A stretch of 15,983 nucleotides of DNA, from assembly GCA_963808455.1 (NCBI GenBank), contig CAWEHT010000071.1:1-15983 (forward strand). Direction: 5' to 3'. The notes under the pieces are model-generated. The model was given only the letters and a program-made list of their open reading frames with translations, was not told the DNA's origin and did no database searches. This stretch comes from CAWEHT01 sp963808455. Its GTDB lineage: Bacteria; Chloroflexota; Anaerolineae; CG2-30-64-16. Numbering within the stretch: position 1 is the first letter of the stretch; every line of letters begins with the position of its first letter. Shown here piece after piece: positions 6,948-14,592 of this stretch. Position numbers and translations under genes: made by a program.

Positions 6948-8169
6948 ATGTTCGTCCGCGTCGTGATGGTAAGCAAAGCGCTGGTGGTGGGTGCCTACCA
7001 GCGTAAGCTGGAAGAGCTGGCCCGCCAGCCCGGCATCGAACTGATCGCCGTCGCCCCGCCGGTCTGGCGGATCGCCGCGGCACCGTGCAAATGGAGCGCG
7101 CCCACACCCAAGGTTACGAGCTACGCATCGCGCCGCTGGTCTTCAGCGGGCAATATCACCTGCACTTCTACCCGACAGCCGGCGCTTTGCTGCGCCGTCT
7201 GCGTCCTGATGTCTTGCATGTCGACGAGGAACCCTGATAACCTGGCGACCTGGCACCTGCTCCAGGTCGGGCAGGCTATCGGCAGGCGTGGCCTCTTTTT
7301 CACCTGGCAGAATCTGCACCGTCGCTATCCCTGGCCATTTCGCCACTTCGAGCAAGCGAATTATCGGCGCGCCGCGCACGCCATCGCCGGCAGCGAGGCT
7401 GCCGCAGCGGTGCTCCGTTACAAAGGCTACCGCGGACCCATCAGCGTGATCCCACAGTTCGGGGTCGACCCGGCGATCTTCAGCCCTGCCAGCCCGGAAA
7501 CAGGGACATGCAGTGACGAGCGCGGCCATGGGGAACAGGGAATAGGGGATAGCGGCACCCGGTCCCATTGGCTCCTCCCGGCTCCCTGCTGCCGCATCGG
7601 CCCCGTCCCCGTTCGTCATCGGCTATGCCGGCGGCCTCGTGCCGGAGAAAGGCGCTGACATCTTGCTGCGTGCCTGCGCTGCCTTGCCCTGCCCCGATTG
7701 GAAGCTACTGATCCTTGGCGATGGCCCAGAACGCGGCGGCTTGCCGACCTGGCAGCACGGGAGCTGCCGGCGGATCAGGGACGCTGTCCATTTCCTGAAG
7801 CATCTGCCGTTGACTGCCATGCCGGGCTTCTACCGGCAGCTCGACGTACTGGTGCTCGCTTCGCGCAGCTGCGCCAACTGGACCGAGCAGTTCGGCCGCG
7901 TGCTGATCGAGGCGATGGCGTGTGGTGTACCTGTTGCCGGTTCATCATGCGGCGAGATTCCCAACGTGGTCGGCGATGCAGGGATCATTTTTCCCGAAGG
8001 TGACGTGAACGCATTGAGCCAGGCGCTGGCCGCCCTTGCAGCTAACCGATCGCGGCGCGCCGAACTGTCGGCGCAGGGTAGGGAGCGCGTTCTCGCTCGC
8101 TACACGCAGGCCCGCATCGCGGCAGAAACCGCTGCGGTTTACTGGCAGTTGATGGAGGCTGCCCCGTGA
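6948..8169 (+). CDS. GT4-type glycosyltransferase (about five frameshifts and a repeat in the interdomain linker)
   Basis: Pieces of one GT-B enzyme occur in several frames: MFVRVVMVSKALVVGAYQRKLEELA from 6948; after a shift near 7075, DRRGTVQMERAHTQGYELRIAPL to LRPDVLHVDEEP; after another near 7232, NLATWHLLQ to YRGPISVIPQFGVDPAIFSP; then a repeat-like stretch; then FVIGYAGGLVPEKGADILLRA after a shift between 7545 and 7612. Two further shifts near 7733 and 7782 enclose RRLADLAARELPADQG. The C-terminal domain has EQFGRVLIEAMACGVPV, the donor-binding EX7E motif, and SSCGEIPNVVGDAGIIFPEGD. Activated-sugar transfer is the expected role; acceptor unknown. This is either an error-rich assembly or a pseudogene. 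The ATG at 6948 matches family N-termini but lacks a well-spaced ribosome site. Confidence 0.8.
7497..7612. repeat. Interspersed GC-rich repeat (copy B) inside a glycosyltransferase gene
   Basis: The stretch holds ACAGGGACATGC, then GGGGAACAGGGAATAGGGG, then GGCTCCCTGCTG. Similar pieces, in the same order, occur at 12893-12952 (ACAGGGGACATGC ... GGCTCCCTGCTCGC). In the glycosyltransferase it lies exactly between IFSP, the end of the N-terminal Rossmann domain, and the FVIGYAGGL strand that opens the second domain. Family members usually have a short variable loop here, so the repeat looks like added linker DNA. A frame change occurs within it. Confidence 0.55.
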
Positions 8170-8232
8170 CGGGCGTCTCCTGGCGCGGGGCAAGACGCCG
8201 AGTACCTGTGATGCCATGCCCCGGCAGCGAAA

Positions 8233-8273
8233 GGGCGGACAAGGCCGCCCTGCCCGCGCCTTCGGCAGTTTTT
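8233..8273 (+). terminator. Weak intrinsic terminator-like hairpins with T5
   Basis: GGGCGG (8233-8238) pairs with CCGCCC (8245-8250). An alternative, CTGCC (8250-8254) with GGCAG (8264-8268), is followed immediately by TTTTT (8269-8273). The second has only five base pairs but the T-run is the only one in this GC-rich gap. It would separate the first glycosyltransferase from the next promoter. Confidence 0.35.
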
Positions 8274-8330
8274 CGACGCGGCCGAGCGTGTCAGGTCCGG
8301 CTATGTGGGCCGCGCCCGTCGCGGCCGGCT

Positions 8331-8361
8331 TTGTACTGTTTGGCTGCGACCATGCTATAAT
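8331..8361 (+). promoter_or_regulatory. Extended -10 promoter of the glycan gene group
   Basis: TGCTATAAT (8353-8361) is a perfect extended -10. A possible -35, TTGTAC (8331-8336), lies 19 bases upstream, which is long. The start codon of the following glycosyltransferase is 21 bases past the -10, so the leader is about 15 bases. It probably drives the overlapping genes up to at least 10950. Confidence 0.55.
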
Positions 8362-8382
8362 GACGGGTGAATTGCTGCGCAG

Positions 8383-9525
8383 ATGACTCACCGCATCGGT
8401 CTCAATGCTCATCTGCTCGAGCTGTCTAGCACGTACCGCAGCGCGGGCATCAACGGATATATCCAGCAACTGCTGAAACATCTGCCTGATACGGCCGGCG
8501 GGCTATGCTGCACCGCCTATTGTTACGACCCCGCATTTCAGCAGCCGGATGGCATGACCGTGGAGCGCAGCCGTTGGGACACGCGCCGGCCCTGGCGACG
8601 GATCTTGTGGGAACAAACCCGGCTGGCATGGCTCGCGCGTGGCCTGGATCTGCTGCATGGCCTGGCCTATGCTAACCCACTGGCCACAGCCTGTCCGACG
8701 GTCGTGACGGTGCACGACCTGAGTTTCATGCGGTACCCGAAAGCGTTCCCGGCGTTCAACCGGATCTACCTGAAATCGATCACGCTGGCCTCCACTCGCC
8801 GGGCGGCGGCCGTGATCGCGGTGTCGGAGAGCACGCGCCGCGACGTCATCGCCTTGTGCAACGTGCCGGCCGGGCGGGTGAAGGTCATCCCGAATGGTGT
8901 CACCGATGACTTCTGCCCGGCTGCCCCGGAAGAGGTCAGGGCATTTCGTGCCCGCCGTGCCTTGCCGGAACACTTCATCTTGTTCGTCGGTACCCTGGAG
9001 CCGCGCAAGAACCTGGTGCGGCTGATCGATGCCTACGGTGACTGGTGCGCTGCCCGGCGGGCCACCGTCGCCCCACCCAAGCTCGTGATTGCGGGTGGTA
9101 CCGGATGGTTCTATCGCCATATCTTCGCCCATGTGATCGAGCGAGGACTGGAAGGCCAGGTGTTGTTTCCTGGTTTCTTGCCCCGTACAGAGCTGCCCTG
9201 GTGGTATAGGGCTGCTGATCTGTTCATTTACCCATCGCTGTTCGAGGGATTTGGCTTGCCAGTGCTGGAAGCTATGGCCTGCGGAACTCCCACCGTTACT
9301 TCGGCCACCTCCTCTTTGCCTGAAGTAGCGGGTGATGCTGCGCTGTTGGTGCATGCCGAAGATCCTCAGGCCCTGGCCGCGGCCATCGACCAGGTGCTCG
9401 GAGATCCTGGCCTCGCAGGCGAGTTGAGCCGGCGCGGACAAGCGCGCGCAGCCCAATTTACCTGGGCGCGCACCGCGGCGGCCACGGCCGAGCTGTACCG
9501 GGTCGTGCTCGGAGGCGCGGGGTGA
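8383..9525 (+). CDS. GT4-family glycosyltransferase, intact
   Basis: This is a 380-residue, uninterrupted GT-B glycosyltransferase. The N-terminal domain begins IGLNAHLLE and has SAGINGYIQQLL, the glycine-rich acceptor-side loop, and VVTVHDLSFMRYP; a linker holds VIAVSESTRRDVI and VKVIPNGV. The C-terminal domain opens with FILFVGTLEPRKNLVRLI (near residue 200) and carries SLFEGFGLPVLEAMACGTPTV (near 290), the EX7E nucleotide-sugar site, then SSLPEVAGDAALLV. The order matches mannosyl/rhamnosyl-type enzymes of capsule and exopolysaccharide loci, but the sugar cannot be told. The ribosome site is weak. Its TGA overlaps the GTG of the next gene by four bases, so the two are translationally coupled. 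Confidence 0.92.
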   Translation: MTHRIGLNAHLLELSSTYRSAGINGYIQQLLKHLPDTAGGLCCTAYCYDPAFQQPDGMTVERSRWDTRRPWRRILWEQTRLAWLARGLDLLHGLAYANPLATACPTVVTVHDLSFMRYPKAFPAFNRIYLKSITLASTRRAAAVIAVSESTRRDVIALCNVPAGRVKVIPNGVTDDFCPAAPEEVRAFRARRALPEHFILFVGTLEPRKNLVRLIDAYGDWCAARRATVAPPKLVIAGGTGWFYRHIFAHVIERGLEGQVLFPGFLPRTELPWWYRAADLFIYPSLFEGFGLPVLEAMACGTPTVTSATSSLPEVAGDAALLVHAEDPQALAAAIDQVLGDPGLAGELSRRGQARAAQFTWARTAAATAELYRVVLGGAG

Positions 9526-10950
9526 AACAAGATATCCGCCCCTGGGTACCCTGGCCCACCTTCCTGGCGGACGTACTGTTCATCAATTTAGCCTTCCGCA
9601 TCGCTTATTGGATGCGCTACGACCTGCAATGGTTCCGCGCCGTCGATCCGGCCAATAACGTCCCGTATGGTGTGTACTTCCCGCTCGTGGCGCTGTTGAC
9701 GGTCGTGCTGGTCCTGCTTAACCGCCGCGAGGGCGCTTACGACGCCAACCGCCCACGCACATTCTTCGACGAGTGCTACGCGGTGATCAATTCCACCACG
9801 ACCAGCATCATGCTGATGATCGTAATCGCTTCGTTCATCGGCCGCTTGTTCTACTCGCGGATGATTTTCATCTACGCGGGCCTCTTGATCATCGTCCTCT
9901 TGAGCCTGGTACGGCTTCTGCGGAGCATGATCATGATGCGCTTGCGCCAGGTCGGCGTGGGCGTTGATCGCGTCTTGATCGTCGGAGCCGGCGAGGTCGG
10001 CCGCACAGTGATACGAAACCTGATCGCGCAGCCCGAACTAGGCTATCGGGTCGTGGGTTTCCTCGATGATGATCCGATCAAAGGCTGCACCGATATCGGC
10101 CCGATCAAGGCCCTGGGGCCTGTCGATAACGTGGTGCCCGTCGTGAAACGATTTGGGATCGATCAGGTGATCATCACATTGCCCTGGCAGTACCATCACA
10201 AGATCTTGCGCCTGATGACCGAATGCGAGGGGGCGGGCGCTCGCCCGCGCGTGGTACCGGATCTCTTCCAACTCAGCCTGGGCAGCGTCGATGTGGAGGC
10301 CATCAACGGGATCCCCCTGATCGGCATCAAGCAGACTGCCCTACGAGGGCTCAACCTTGTCGTCAAGCGTGCTTTCGATATTACCCTGGCCGGCCTGGCG
10401 GTAGTTCTGTCGGCGCCGCTGTGGCTGCTTGTGGCCCTGGCCATCCGGCTGGATTCGCCCGGCCCCATCCTCTTCCGGCAGGAAAGGGCTGGGCGAGACG
10501 GCAAGCCTTTCATATGCTACAAATTTCGCTCCATGGTTTGTGGCGCGGAAGCTGAAGTAGCCAAGTTGAGGGGACGCAACGAGGCTTCTGGCCCATTGTT
10601 CAAGATCAAAGATGATCCGCGCTGCACCGCGTGTGGGCCGTTTCATCCGGCGCATGAGCTTCGACGAGCTGCCGCAGCTGATCAACGTGCTGCGTGGTGA
10701 CATGAGCCTCGTCGGGCCGCGCCCTGCCTTGCCAAGCGAGGTCGCCCAATACCAACAGTGGCATCTCAAGCGCCTGGAGATACTGCCGGGGCTCACCGGG
10801 CTGTGGCAGGTTAGTGGGCGCAGCGATATCAGTTTCGACGAGATGGTCTTGCTCGACATATACTATGGAGAGAACTGGTCACTGGGGACCGATCTGCGCA
10901 TTCTCATGCGCACCGTGCCCCAGGTGCTGTTTGGTGACGGCGCATATTGA
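9522..10950 (+). CDS. Polyprenyl-phosphate sugar-1-phosphate transferase (WcaJ/WbaP type), one frameshift
   Basis: The enzyme transfers a sugar-1-phosphate from a nucleotide sugar to undecaprenyl phosphate, starting a glycan repeat unit at the membrane. It begins at GTG 9522, overlapping the preceding stop. The N-terminal part has four hydrophobic helices, followed by a Rossmann-like CoA-binding-type domain (RVLIVGAGEVGRTVIRNL, about residue 150). A fifth membrane segment (LAGLAVVLSAPLWLLVALAI) leads into the catalytic domain: DSPGPILFRQERAGRDGKPF, YKFRSM, DELPQLINVLRGDMSLVGPRP and LPGLTGLWQVSGR. One base appears inserted near 10627, between KIKDDPRCT and RVGRFIRRMSFDELP. Joined length of about 476 residues is normal for the family. 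Confidence 0.92.
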
Positions 10951-10975
10951 TCCTGGATCTTACGCGATCCAGGAT
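10950..10975 (+). other. Perfect 10-bp hairpin between glycan genes
   Basis: ATCCTGGATC (10950-10959) pairs perfectly with GATCCAGGAT (10966-10975) over a TTACGC loop. It begins in the last base of the upstream stop codon and ends just before the GGGAGGAGGT ribosome site of the next gene. There is no T-tract. It may act as an RNA-processing or stability element that sets relative expression, or as a Rho-assisted attenuator. Confidence 0.5.
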
Positions 10976-10995
10976 TCCAGGGAGGAGGTGCGGAG

Positions 10996-12298
10996 ATGGC
11001 GGATAACACCAAGGTACGGCGCACATCGCGGGCGCAGATGCCGGTGGGTGCGCGGTTGCCAGTGGAGTGGGCCGAAGGAGCCAAGGGCATTGCAGCAACC
11101 GGCCATGCTCTAGCAGAGGTCGTGATCCTTTTCACCGACGCTGGAGGCGGGCATCGCAGCGCAGCGCGCAGCCTGGCCGAGGCCATGGAAGGCCGGGCAC
11201 ACGTCACGTTGCTCAATTTGCTTGACGATCACACACCTTTCCCGTTCAACCACTTCTCGTCCGGCTATGGCCCGTGTGTCAACTATGCTCCCAAGCTGTA
11301 CAGCCTGATCTACCATGTCACGGAATCTCGCAAGCCGGTGATGCTGGGCGAGCGCTATTGCTATCCGCTGGTGCGTCGCAGCCTGCACTCGGCCCTGGCC
11401 GCCTCTTGCCCCGACCTGGTCATCAGCGTCCACCCGCTGCTGACAGGCGTCCCTTTGCGCGTGTTGCGCGAGACCGGCAGCAGCGCGCCGTTCGTCACCG
11501 TGGTGACCGACCCTGTCACCATCCATCCGGCATGGTTATGCCCAGGGGTCGATCTGTGCGTCGTGGCAACGGAGGAGGCGCGGGCTCAGGCCATCTCCAG
11601 CGGCATGGACCCGGCGCGTGTCCGTGTCATCGGCCTGCCGGTCCGGCGCGCCTTTGCCGTCTCACAGCTGCCGGCCAAGGCGGCTGCCCGGGCCAGGCTG
11701 AACCTCGATCCCCACCTGCCGCTCATCCTGCTGACCGGCGGCGGCGCGGGCATCGGCAAGGTATCGCTGATGGCCCGGTCCATCGCCTGCCGTCTCGCCG
11801 CGGCGCGTGTGCCGGCCCAGATGGCGATCATCGCCGGTCGCAACCGCGAGTTGCTGCGCCAGCTCCGGGCCACACCCTGGCCCATTCCCGTGACCCCGCT
11901 CGGCTTCGTCGATGCCATGGCTGACTGGCTGGCCGCGTCCGACTTGCTCATCAGCAAGGCCGGCCCCGGCACGCTGGCCGAAGCTGCCTGCATGGGCGTC
12001 CCCGCGCTGGTGACCAGTTTCATCCCGGGGCAGGAAGAAGGCAACGTGGCCTGGATCGAGCGCGAGGGCGCTGGGGCTTACGTGCGCGGGACCGGCCCGG
12101 TGGCCAGCCGGGTGGTGGAATTGCTGACGCCTGGGAATCCCACCCTGAACCGCATGGCCGCCTGCGCGCGCTCCATCGCCAGGCCTTATGCGGCTGCCGA
12201 TATCGCGGCACGCGGCGCTGGCGCTCGTCCGCACCGGGGTCCTGGCTGCCAACGAGGGCATCGCCTCTGCCCCATATTCTCGAATCCCAGCCGCCTAG
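10996..12298 (+). CDS. MGDG-synthase/diacylglycerol-glucosyltransferase-type glycosyltransferase (probable 3' frameshift)
   Basis: The protein has the N-terminal MGDG-synthase fold (VVILFTDAGGGHRSAARSLAEAM, then NLLDDHTPFPFNHF and LYSLIYHVTES) and a GT28-like C-terminal domain with LLTGGGAGIGK and LLISKAGPGTLAEAACMGVPA, followed by PGQEEGN. Such enzymes add glucose or galactose to diacylglycerol or related lipids at the membrane. A strong GGAGGAGGT precedes the ATG. About 30 extra residues precede the fold. The raw frame runs to 12363 with an Arg/Gly/Pro-rich end, but switching frame at about 12205 gives ALALVRTGVLAANEGIASAPYS, a more natural helical end, with a stop at 12298. It likely supplies a glycolipid in the same surface programme as the preceding genes. 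Confidence 0.87.
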
Positions 12299-12336
12299 TT
12301 GTAACCCCAGGCCCGAGGATGCATCGAATAGCAAAG

Positions 12337-12358
12337 GGCTGGCAGAGTGGAGCCAGCC
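12337..12358 (+). terminator. Hairpin after the lipid glycosyltransferase
   Basis: GGCTGGC (12337-12343) pairs perfectly with GCCAGCC (12352-12358) around eight bases. It lies just past the probable stop at 12298 and ahead of the OsmC-like gene. No T-tract follows, so its role as a terminator is tentative. Confidence 0.35.
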
Positions 12359-12437
12359 GTTGACTCGAGGCACCCTTGGGCTACCGCCGATGAGGATCGA
12401 TCAGCTCGAGAGGGCTGACGGCGAGGGGTGGCAGGTG

Positions 12438-12887
12438 ATGAAAGAGGCTTCTATTACGTGGGTAGATGGGTTGCAGTTCGTCGGCCAGGCCGGCAATCAT
12501 GCCGTGGTGATCGACAGCCAGAACGCGAAAAGCGGCGGCCTGAATAGCGGGCCAAGCCCGATGGAGCTGGTGCTGCTGGGGGTTCTCGGCTGCACCGGCA
12601 TGGATGTTATCAGCATCTTGAAGAAGAAGCGCCAGGACGTGCAGGGGCTGAAGATCAGGGCGCAGGCCCAGCAAGCCGAGTCGGCGCCCAACTACTTCAC
12701 GCACATTGCCCTCGAGTACGTGGCGTTTGGCGACGTCGAGCCCGACGCACTGGGACGCGCCATCGAGCTCTCCGAAGTCAAGTATTGCTCGGCGATCAAC
12801 ACGCTGAACGGGAAGACCAAATTCAGCAGCAGCTATCGCGTGGAAAAAGTTGCCGCGAGCGCTCGACTTGCCGCCGCCCAGCCCTGA
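12438..12887 (+). CDS. OsmC/Ohr-family peroxide-defence-like protein
   Basis: OsmC-like proteins are dimeric thiol peroxidases that use two cysteines to reduce organic hydroperoxides. This one has about 149 residues. The first cysteine is C52 in LLGVLGCTGMD, at the start of the long central helix, and the second is C117 in VKYCSAINTL, so both catalytic cysteines are present. SGGLNSGPSPMELVL and FTHIALEYVAFG also fit the YhfA-like OsmC branch. The frame opens at 12360, but the ATG at 12438, shortly after GAGGGGTGGCAGG, begins the family-like strand MKEASITWVDGLQFVG and is preferred. It is followed by thioredoxin-fold genes, forming a thiol-redox group. Confidence 0.9.
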   Translation: MKEASITWVDGLQFVGQAGNHAVVIDSQNAKSGGLNSGPSPMELVLLGVLGCTGMDVISILKKKRQDVQGLKIRAQAQQAESAPNYFTHIALEYVAFGDVEPDALGRAIELSEVKYCSAINTLNGKTKFSSSYRVEKVAASARLAAAQP

Positions 12888-13515
12888 CGAGGGGGCACGG
12901 AACAGGGGACATGCGACAGGTTCCGCCCCGGAATCCTGGCTCCCTGCTCGCTCCGGCTTCGGCACCGTCCGCCACCCGCTCATTCTCTGGTCTTTGCTGG
13001 TGTTTGGGTTGGCTGCCACCGCGCTGGGCGGCTGGCTGTTGTTTCGGGCGCGGGAGGATGCCGGGGGCGAGGCCGCGCTGCCCCTGACCCAAACTACGGG
13101 TGTCGTGCCCGCGGCCGATTTCACGCTGACGAGCGTAGACGGGCGCAGTTTACGATTGAGCGATCTGCGCGGCCAGATCGTTCTGCTCAACTTCTGGGCC
13201 ACCTGGTGCCCGCCTTGCAGGGCTGAGTTGCCCGATCTGGAGGCCATCTATCGCCAGGATGGGGTGCCGCACGGCCTGACCGTCGTGGGTGTCGATGTCG
13301 AGGAAAGCGCCGGGCTGACCCAGGCTTTTGCTAAGCAATACGGCGTGACCTTTCCGCTGCTGCCGGACCCCGACGGCAAGGTCAGCGACCATCTGTACGC
13401 CGTCCGCGCGCTGCCGACTTCGTTTTTGATCGATCGCGCCGGCAACGTGCGTTATACGTGGGTGGGCGAGCAGACGTGGGCCGGCATCGAATCCCGCCTG
13501 GCGCGCTTGTGGTGA
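12850..13515 (+). CDS. Membrane-anchored TlpA/ResA-like thioredoxin
   Basis: A hydrophobic helix (LILWSLLVFGLAATALGGWLLF) is followed by a redoxin domain: ADFTLTSVDGRSLRLSDLRGQIVLLNFWATWC, active site CPPC (C120 and C123 from the first possible start), then LTVVGVDVEES and ALPTSFLIDRAGNVRYTWVG, with the cis-proline after LPT replaced at the usual TSFLID site. The domain should face outside the membrane and reduce or oxidise disulfides, for instance in cytochrome maturation. The start is uncertain: in frame only TTG codons at 12850 and 12868 precede the helix, both inside the OsmC-like gene. An ATG at 12911 in another frame, after CAGGGG, would need one indel before about 12985. The N-terminal segment is encoded by the dispersed repeat. 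Confidence 0.88.
   Translation: MPRALDLPPPSPDEGARNRGHATGSAPESWLPARSGFGTVRHPLILWSLLVFGLAATALGGWLLFRAREDAGGEAALPLTQTTGVVPAADFTLTSVDGRSLRLSDLRGQIVLLNFWATWCPPCRAELPDLEAIYRQDGVPHGLTVVGVDVEESAGLTQAFAKQYGVTFPLLPDPDGKVSDHLYAVRALPTSFLIDRAGNVRYTWVGEQTWAGIESRLARLW
12893..12952. repeat. Interspersed GC-rich repeat (copy C)
   Basis: The piece reads from GGGGCACGGAACAGGGGAC to CCTGGCTCCCTGCTCGCT (12935-12952). The last 18 bases are identical to 1937-1954, and the left part resembles 7500-7511. It lies at the junction of the OsmC-like gene and the TlpA-like gene and supplies a low-complexity stretch ahead of the membrane helix. Confidence 0.55.
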
Positions 13516-13519
13516 GGGT

Positions 13520-13552
13520 CCAGACAGGGGCGCCCTTGCCCTGCTGGATTTT
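13520..13552 (+). terminator. Intrinsic terminator-like hairpin after the TlpA-like gene
   Basis: CCAG-AC-AGGG (13520-13529) pairs with CCCT-G-CTGG (13539-13547), giving eight base pairs with a small internal loop, followed by A and TTTT (13549-13552). It begins four bases after the stop codon. The T-run is short, so termination may be partial. Confidence 0.4.
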
Positions 13553-13616
13553 GGGATGAGGGGCACCTGAGCCGGAAGTACAACCGAACGCTTTGAATGA
13601 TTGTGGAGTGTGGATC

Positions 13617-14276
13617 ATGCAGCTTCTGAATGACCAAATTCGTAATGACGTGCGTGTCATGCTTGCCGATGTCAAGAATCCGGTGAAACTGACCGTCTTC
13701 ACGCGCTCCGATGACTGTGAATATTGTGCGGAGACTCGCGAGTTGATGGAGGAAGTCGCCGCTCTATCCGATCAGCTCACTCTGGAAGTATTCGACTTCG
13801 AGGGCGATCCCGAGATGGTTCGGGCCTTCGGTGTGGACAAGGCCCCGGCGGTGGCCATCACGGGGGCCAAAGACTACGGCATACGGCTCTATGGCATCCC
13901 CTCGGGCTATGAGTTTGGCGGGCTGCTCGAGGCCGTCAAGCTGGTATCCGATGGCCGGTCGGAGCTTGCCGAAGGGAGCAAGGAGCTGCTGGCCGGCCTG
14001 GAAGAACCGGTCCATGTCCAGGTCTTCACCACGCCATCCTGTCCGTATTGCCCACGGGCTGTCTTGCTCGCTTTCCAAATGGCCATCGAAAGCGATCTCG
14101 TGACCGCCGACATGGTCGAAGTGATGGAGTTCCCCGATCTGGCCACCAGGTATCAAGTCATGGGCGTACCGCGGACCGTTATGAATGAAACCGTGCAAAT
14201 CGAGGGTGCGGTACCCGAGCCGATGCTGATGGAAGAATTTGCCAAGCTGTCCCTCAAGACTCCACAAAGAGGTTAG
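13617..14276 (+). CDS. Protein disulfide oxidoreductase with two CXXC thioredoxin folds
   Basis: The protein has about 219 residues and two glutaredoxin-like domains in tandem. The first has C34-E-Y-C37 (VFTRSDDCEYCAETREL) and the second C142-P-Y-C145 (VFTTPSCPYCPRAVLLAF), followed by VMGVPRTVMNE, the cis-proline region. This matches the PDO family of thermophiles and many anaerobes, cytosolic enzymes that accept electrons from thioredoxin-reductase-like partners and reduce or isomerise disulfides. The first CXXC in PDOs is often less conserved; here both are intact. The ATG at 13617, a few bases after TGTGGAGTG, gives a family-like N-terminus; an upstream TTG at 13593 is unnecessary. It follows the TlpA-like gene by about 100 bases. 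Confidence 0.9.
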   Translation: MQLLNDQIRNDVRVMLADVKNPVKLTVFTRSDDCEYCAETRELMEEVAALSDQLTLEVFDFEGDPEMVRAFGVDKAPAVAITGAKDYGIRLYGIPSGYEFGGLLEAVKLVSDGRSELAEGSKELLAGLEEPVHVQVFTTPSCPYCPRAVLLAFQMAIESDLVTADMVEVMEFPDLATRYQVMGVPRTVMNETVQIEGAVPEPMLMEEFAKLSLKTPQRG

Positions 14277-14592
14277 GCGACAGGAACGGGTGATAGAGGA
14301 CGGGCAATGGAGGCCGTTCTCTGTTGCCCGTGGCCTGATCCCCGCGCCCTCCCTGCCTGCGGGCTTTGGGTGTTATCGCACTTGACGCCGGCCCCTGCAC
14401 CGGCGTAAAGTGCAAAATCGGGGCGGAGTGGTTCGTGCCAATTTTCTGAAGCGGGCTGCCGGCTGTGGTCCGCCTGGCCGAGGCCGGGTTCAAGGGTGTA
14501 CTCGGCGTGGCGTGGCACGGGCTGCGAACCACCACAAAGAGGGTTGAGCCAGGACTCGGGTCAAACTTGGGCCGTTCGTGAGGAGGGCTAAT
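14277..14592 (+). other. Gene-free interval with stem-loops ahead of citrate synthase
   Basis: No open frame here looks like a protein. After the PDO stop, ACGGGCAA (14300-14307) pairs with TTGCCCGT (14324-14331). A larger hairpin follows at 14378-14413 (listed separately). GTGGTTCG (14428-14435) can pair with CGAACCAC (14525-14532), closing a loop of about 90 bases, with TGCC/GGCA stacking nearby. I find no convincing -35/-10 pair, no tRNA and no known riboswitch. The 3' half reappears inverted near the end of the window because of the fold-back. Confidence 0.5.
14378..14413. other. Strong 13-bp hairpin in the PDO-citrate synthase gap
   Basis: GCACTT (14378-14383) and ACGCCGG (14385-14391) pair with CCGGCGT (14400-14406) and AAGTGC (14408-14413), interrupted by one G/A mismatch. 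The loop is eight bases. Four A and no T-run follow on the plus strand, so it is not a standard intrinsic terminator in this direction. It could end transcription with Rho, or be part of a structured leader. Confidence 0.55.

Noticed and set aside
12360..12437. N-terminal extension of the OsmC-like protein from an upstream ATG-like start
   Set aside because: The peptide is not family-like, while the ATG at 12438 has a purine-rich ribosome site and begins the conserved first strand.
14481..14505. GGGTTCAAGGG as a tRNA T-arm
   Set aside because: The flanking five-base stems do not pair, and there is no acceptor or anticodon stem at the right spacing.
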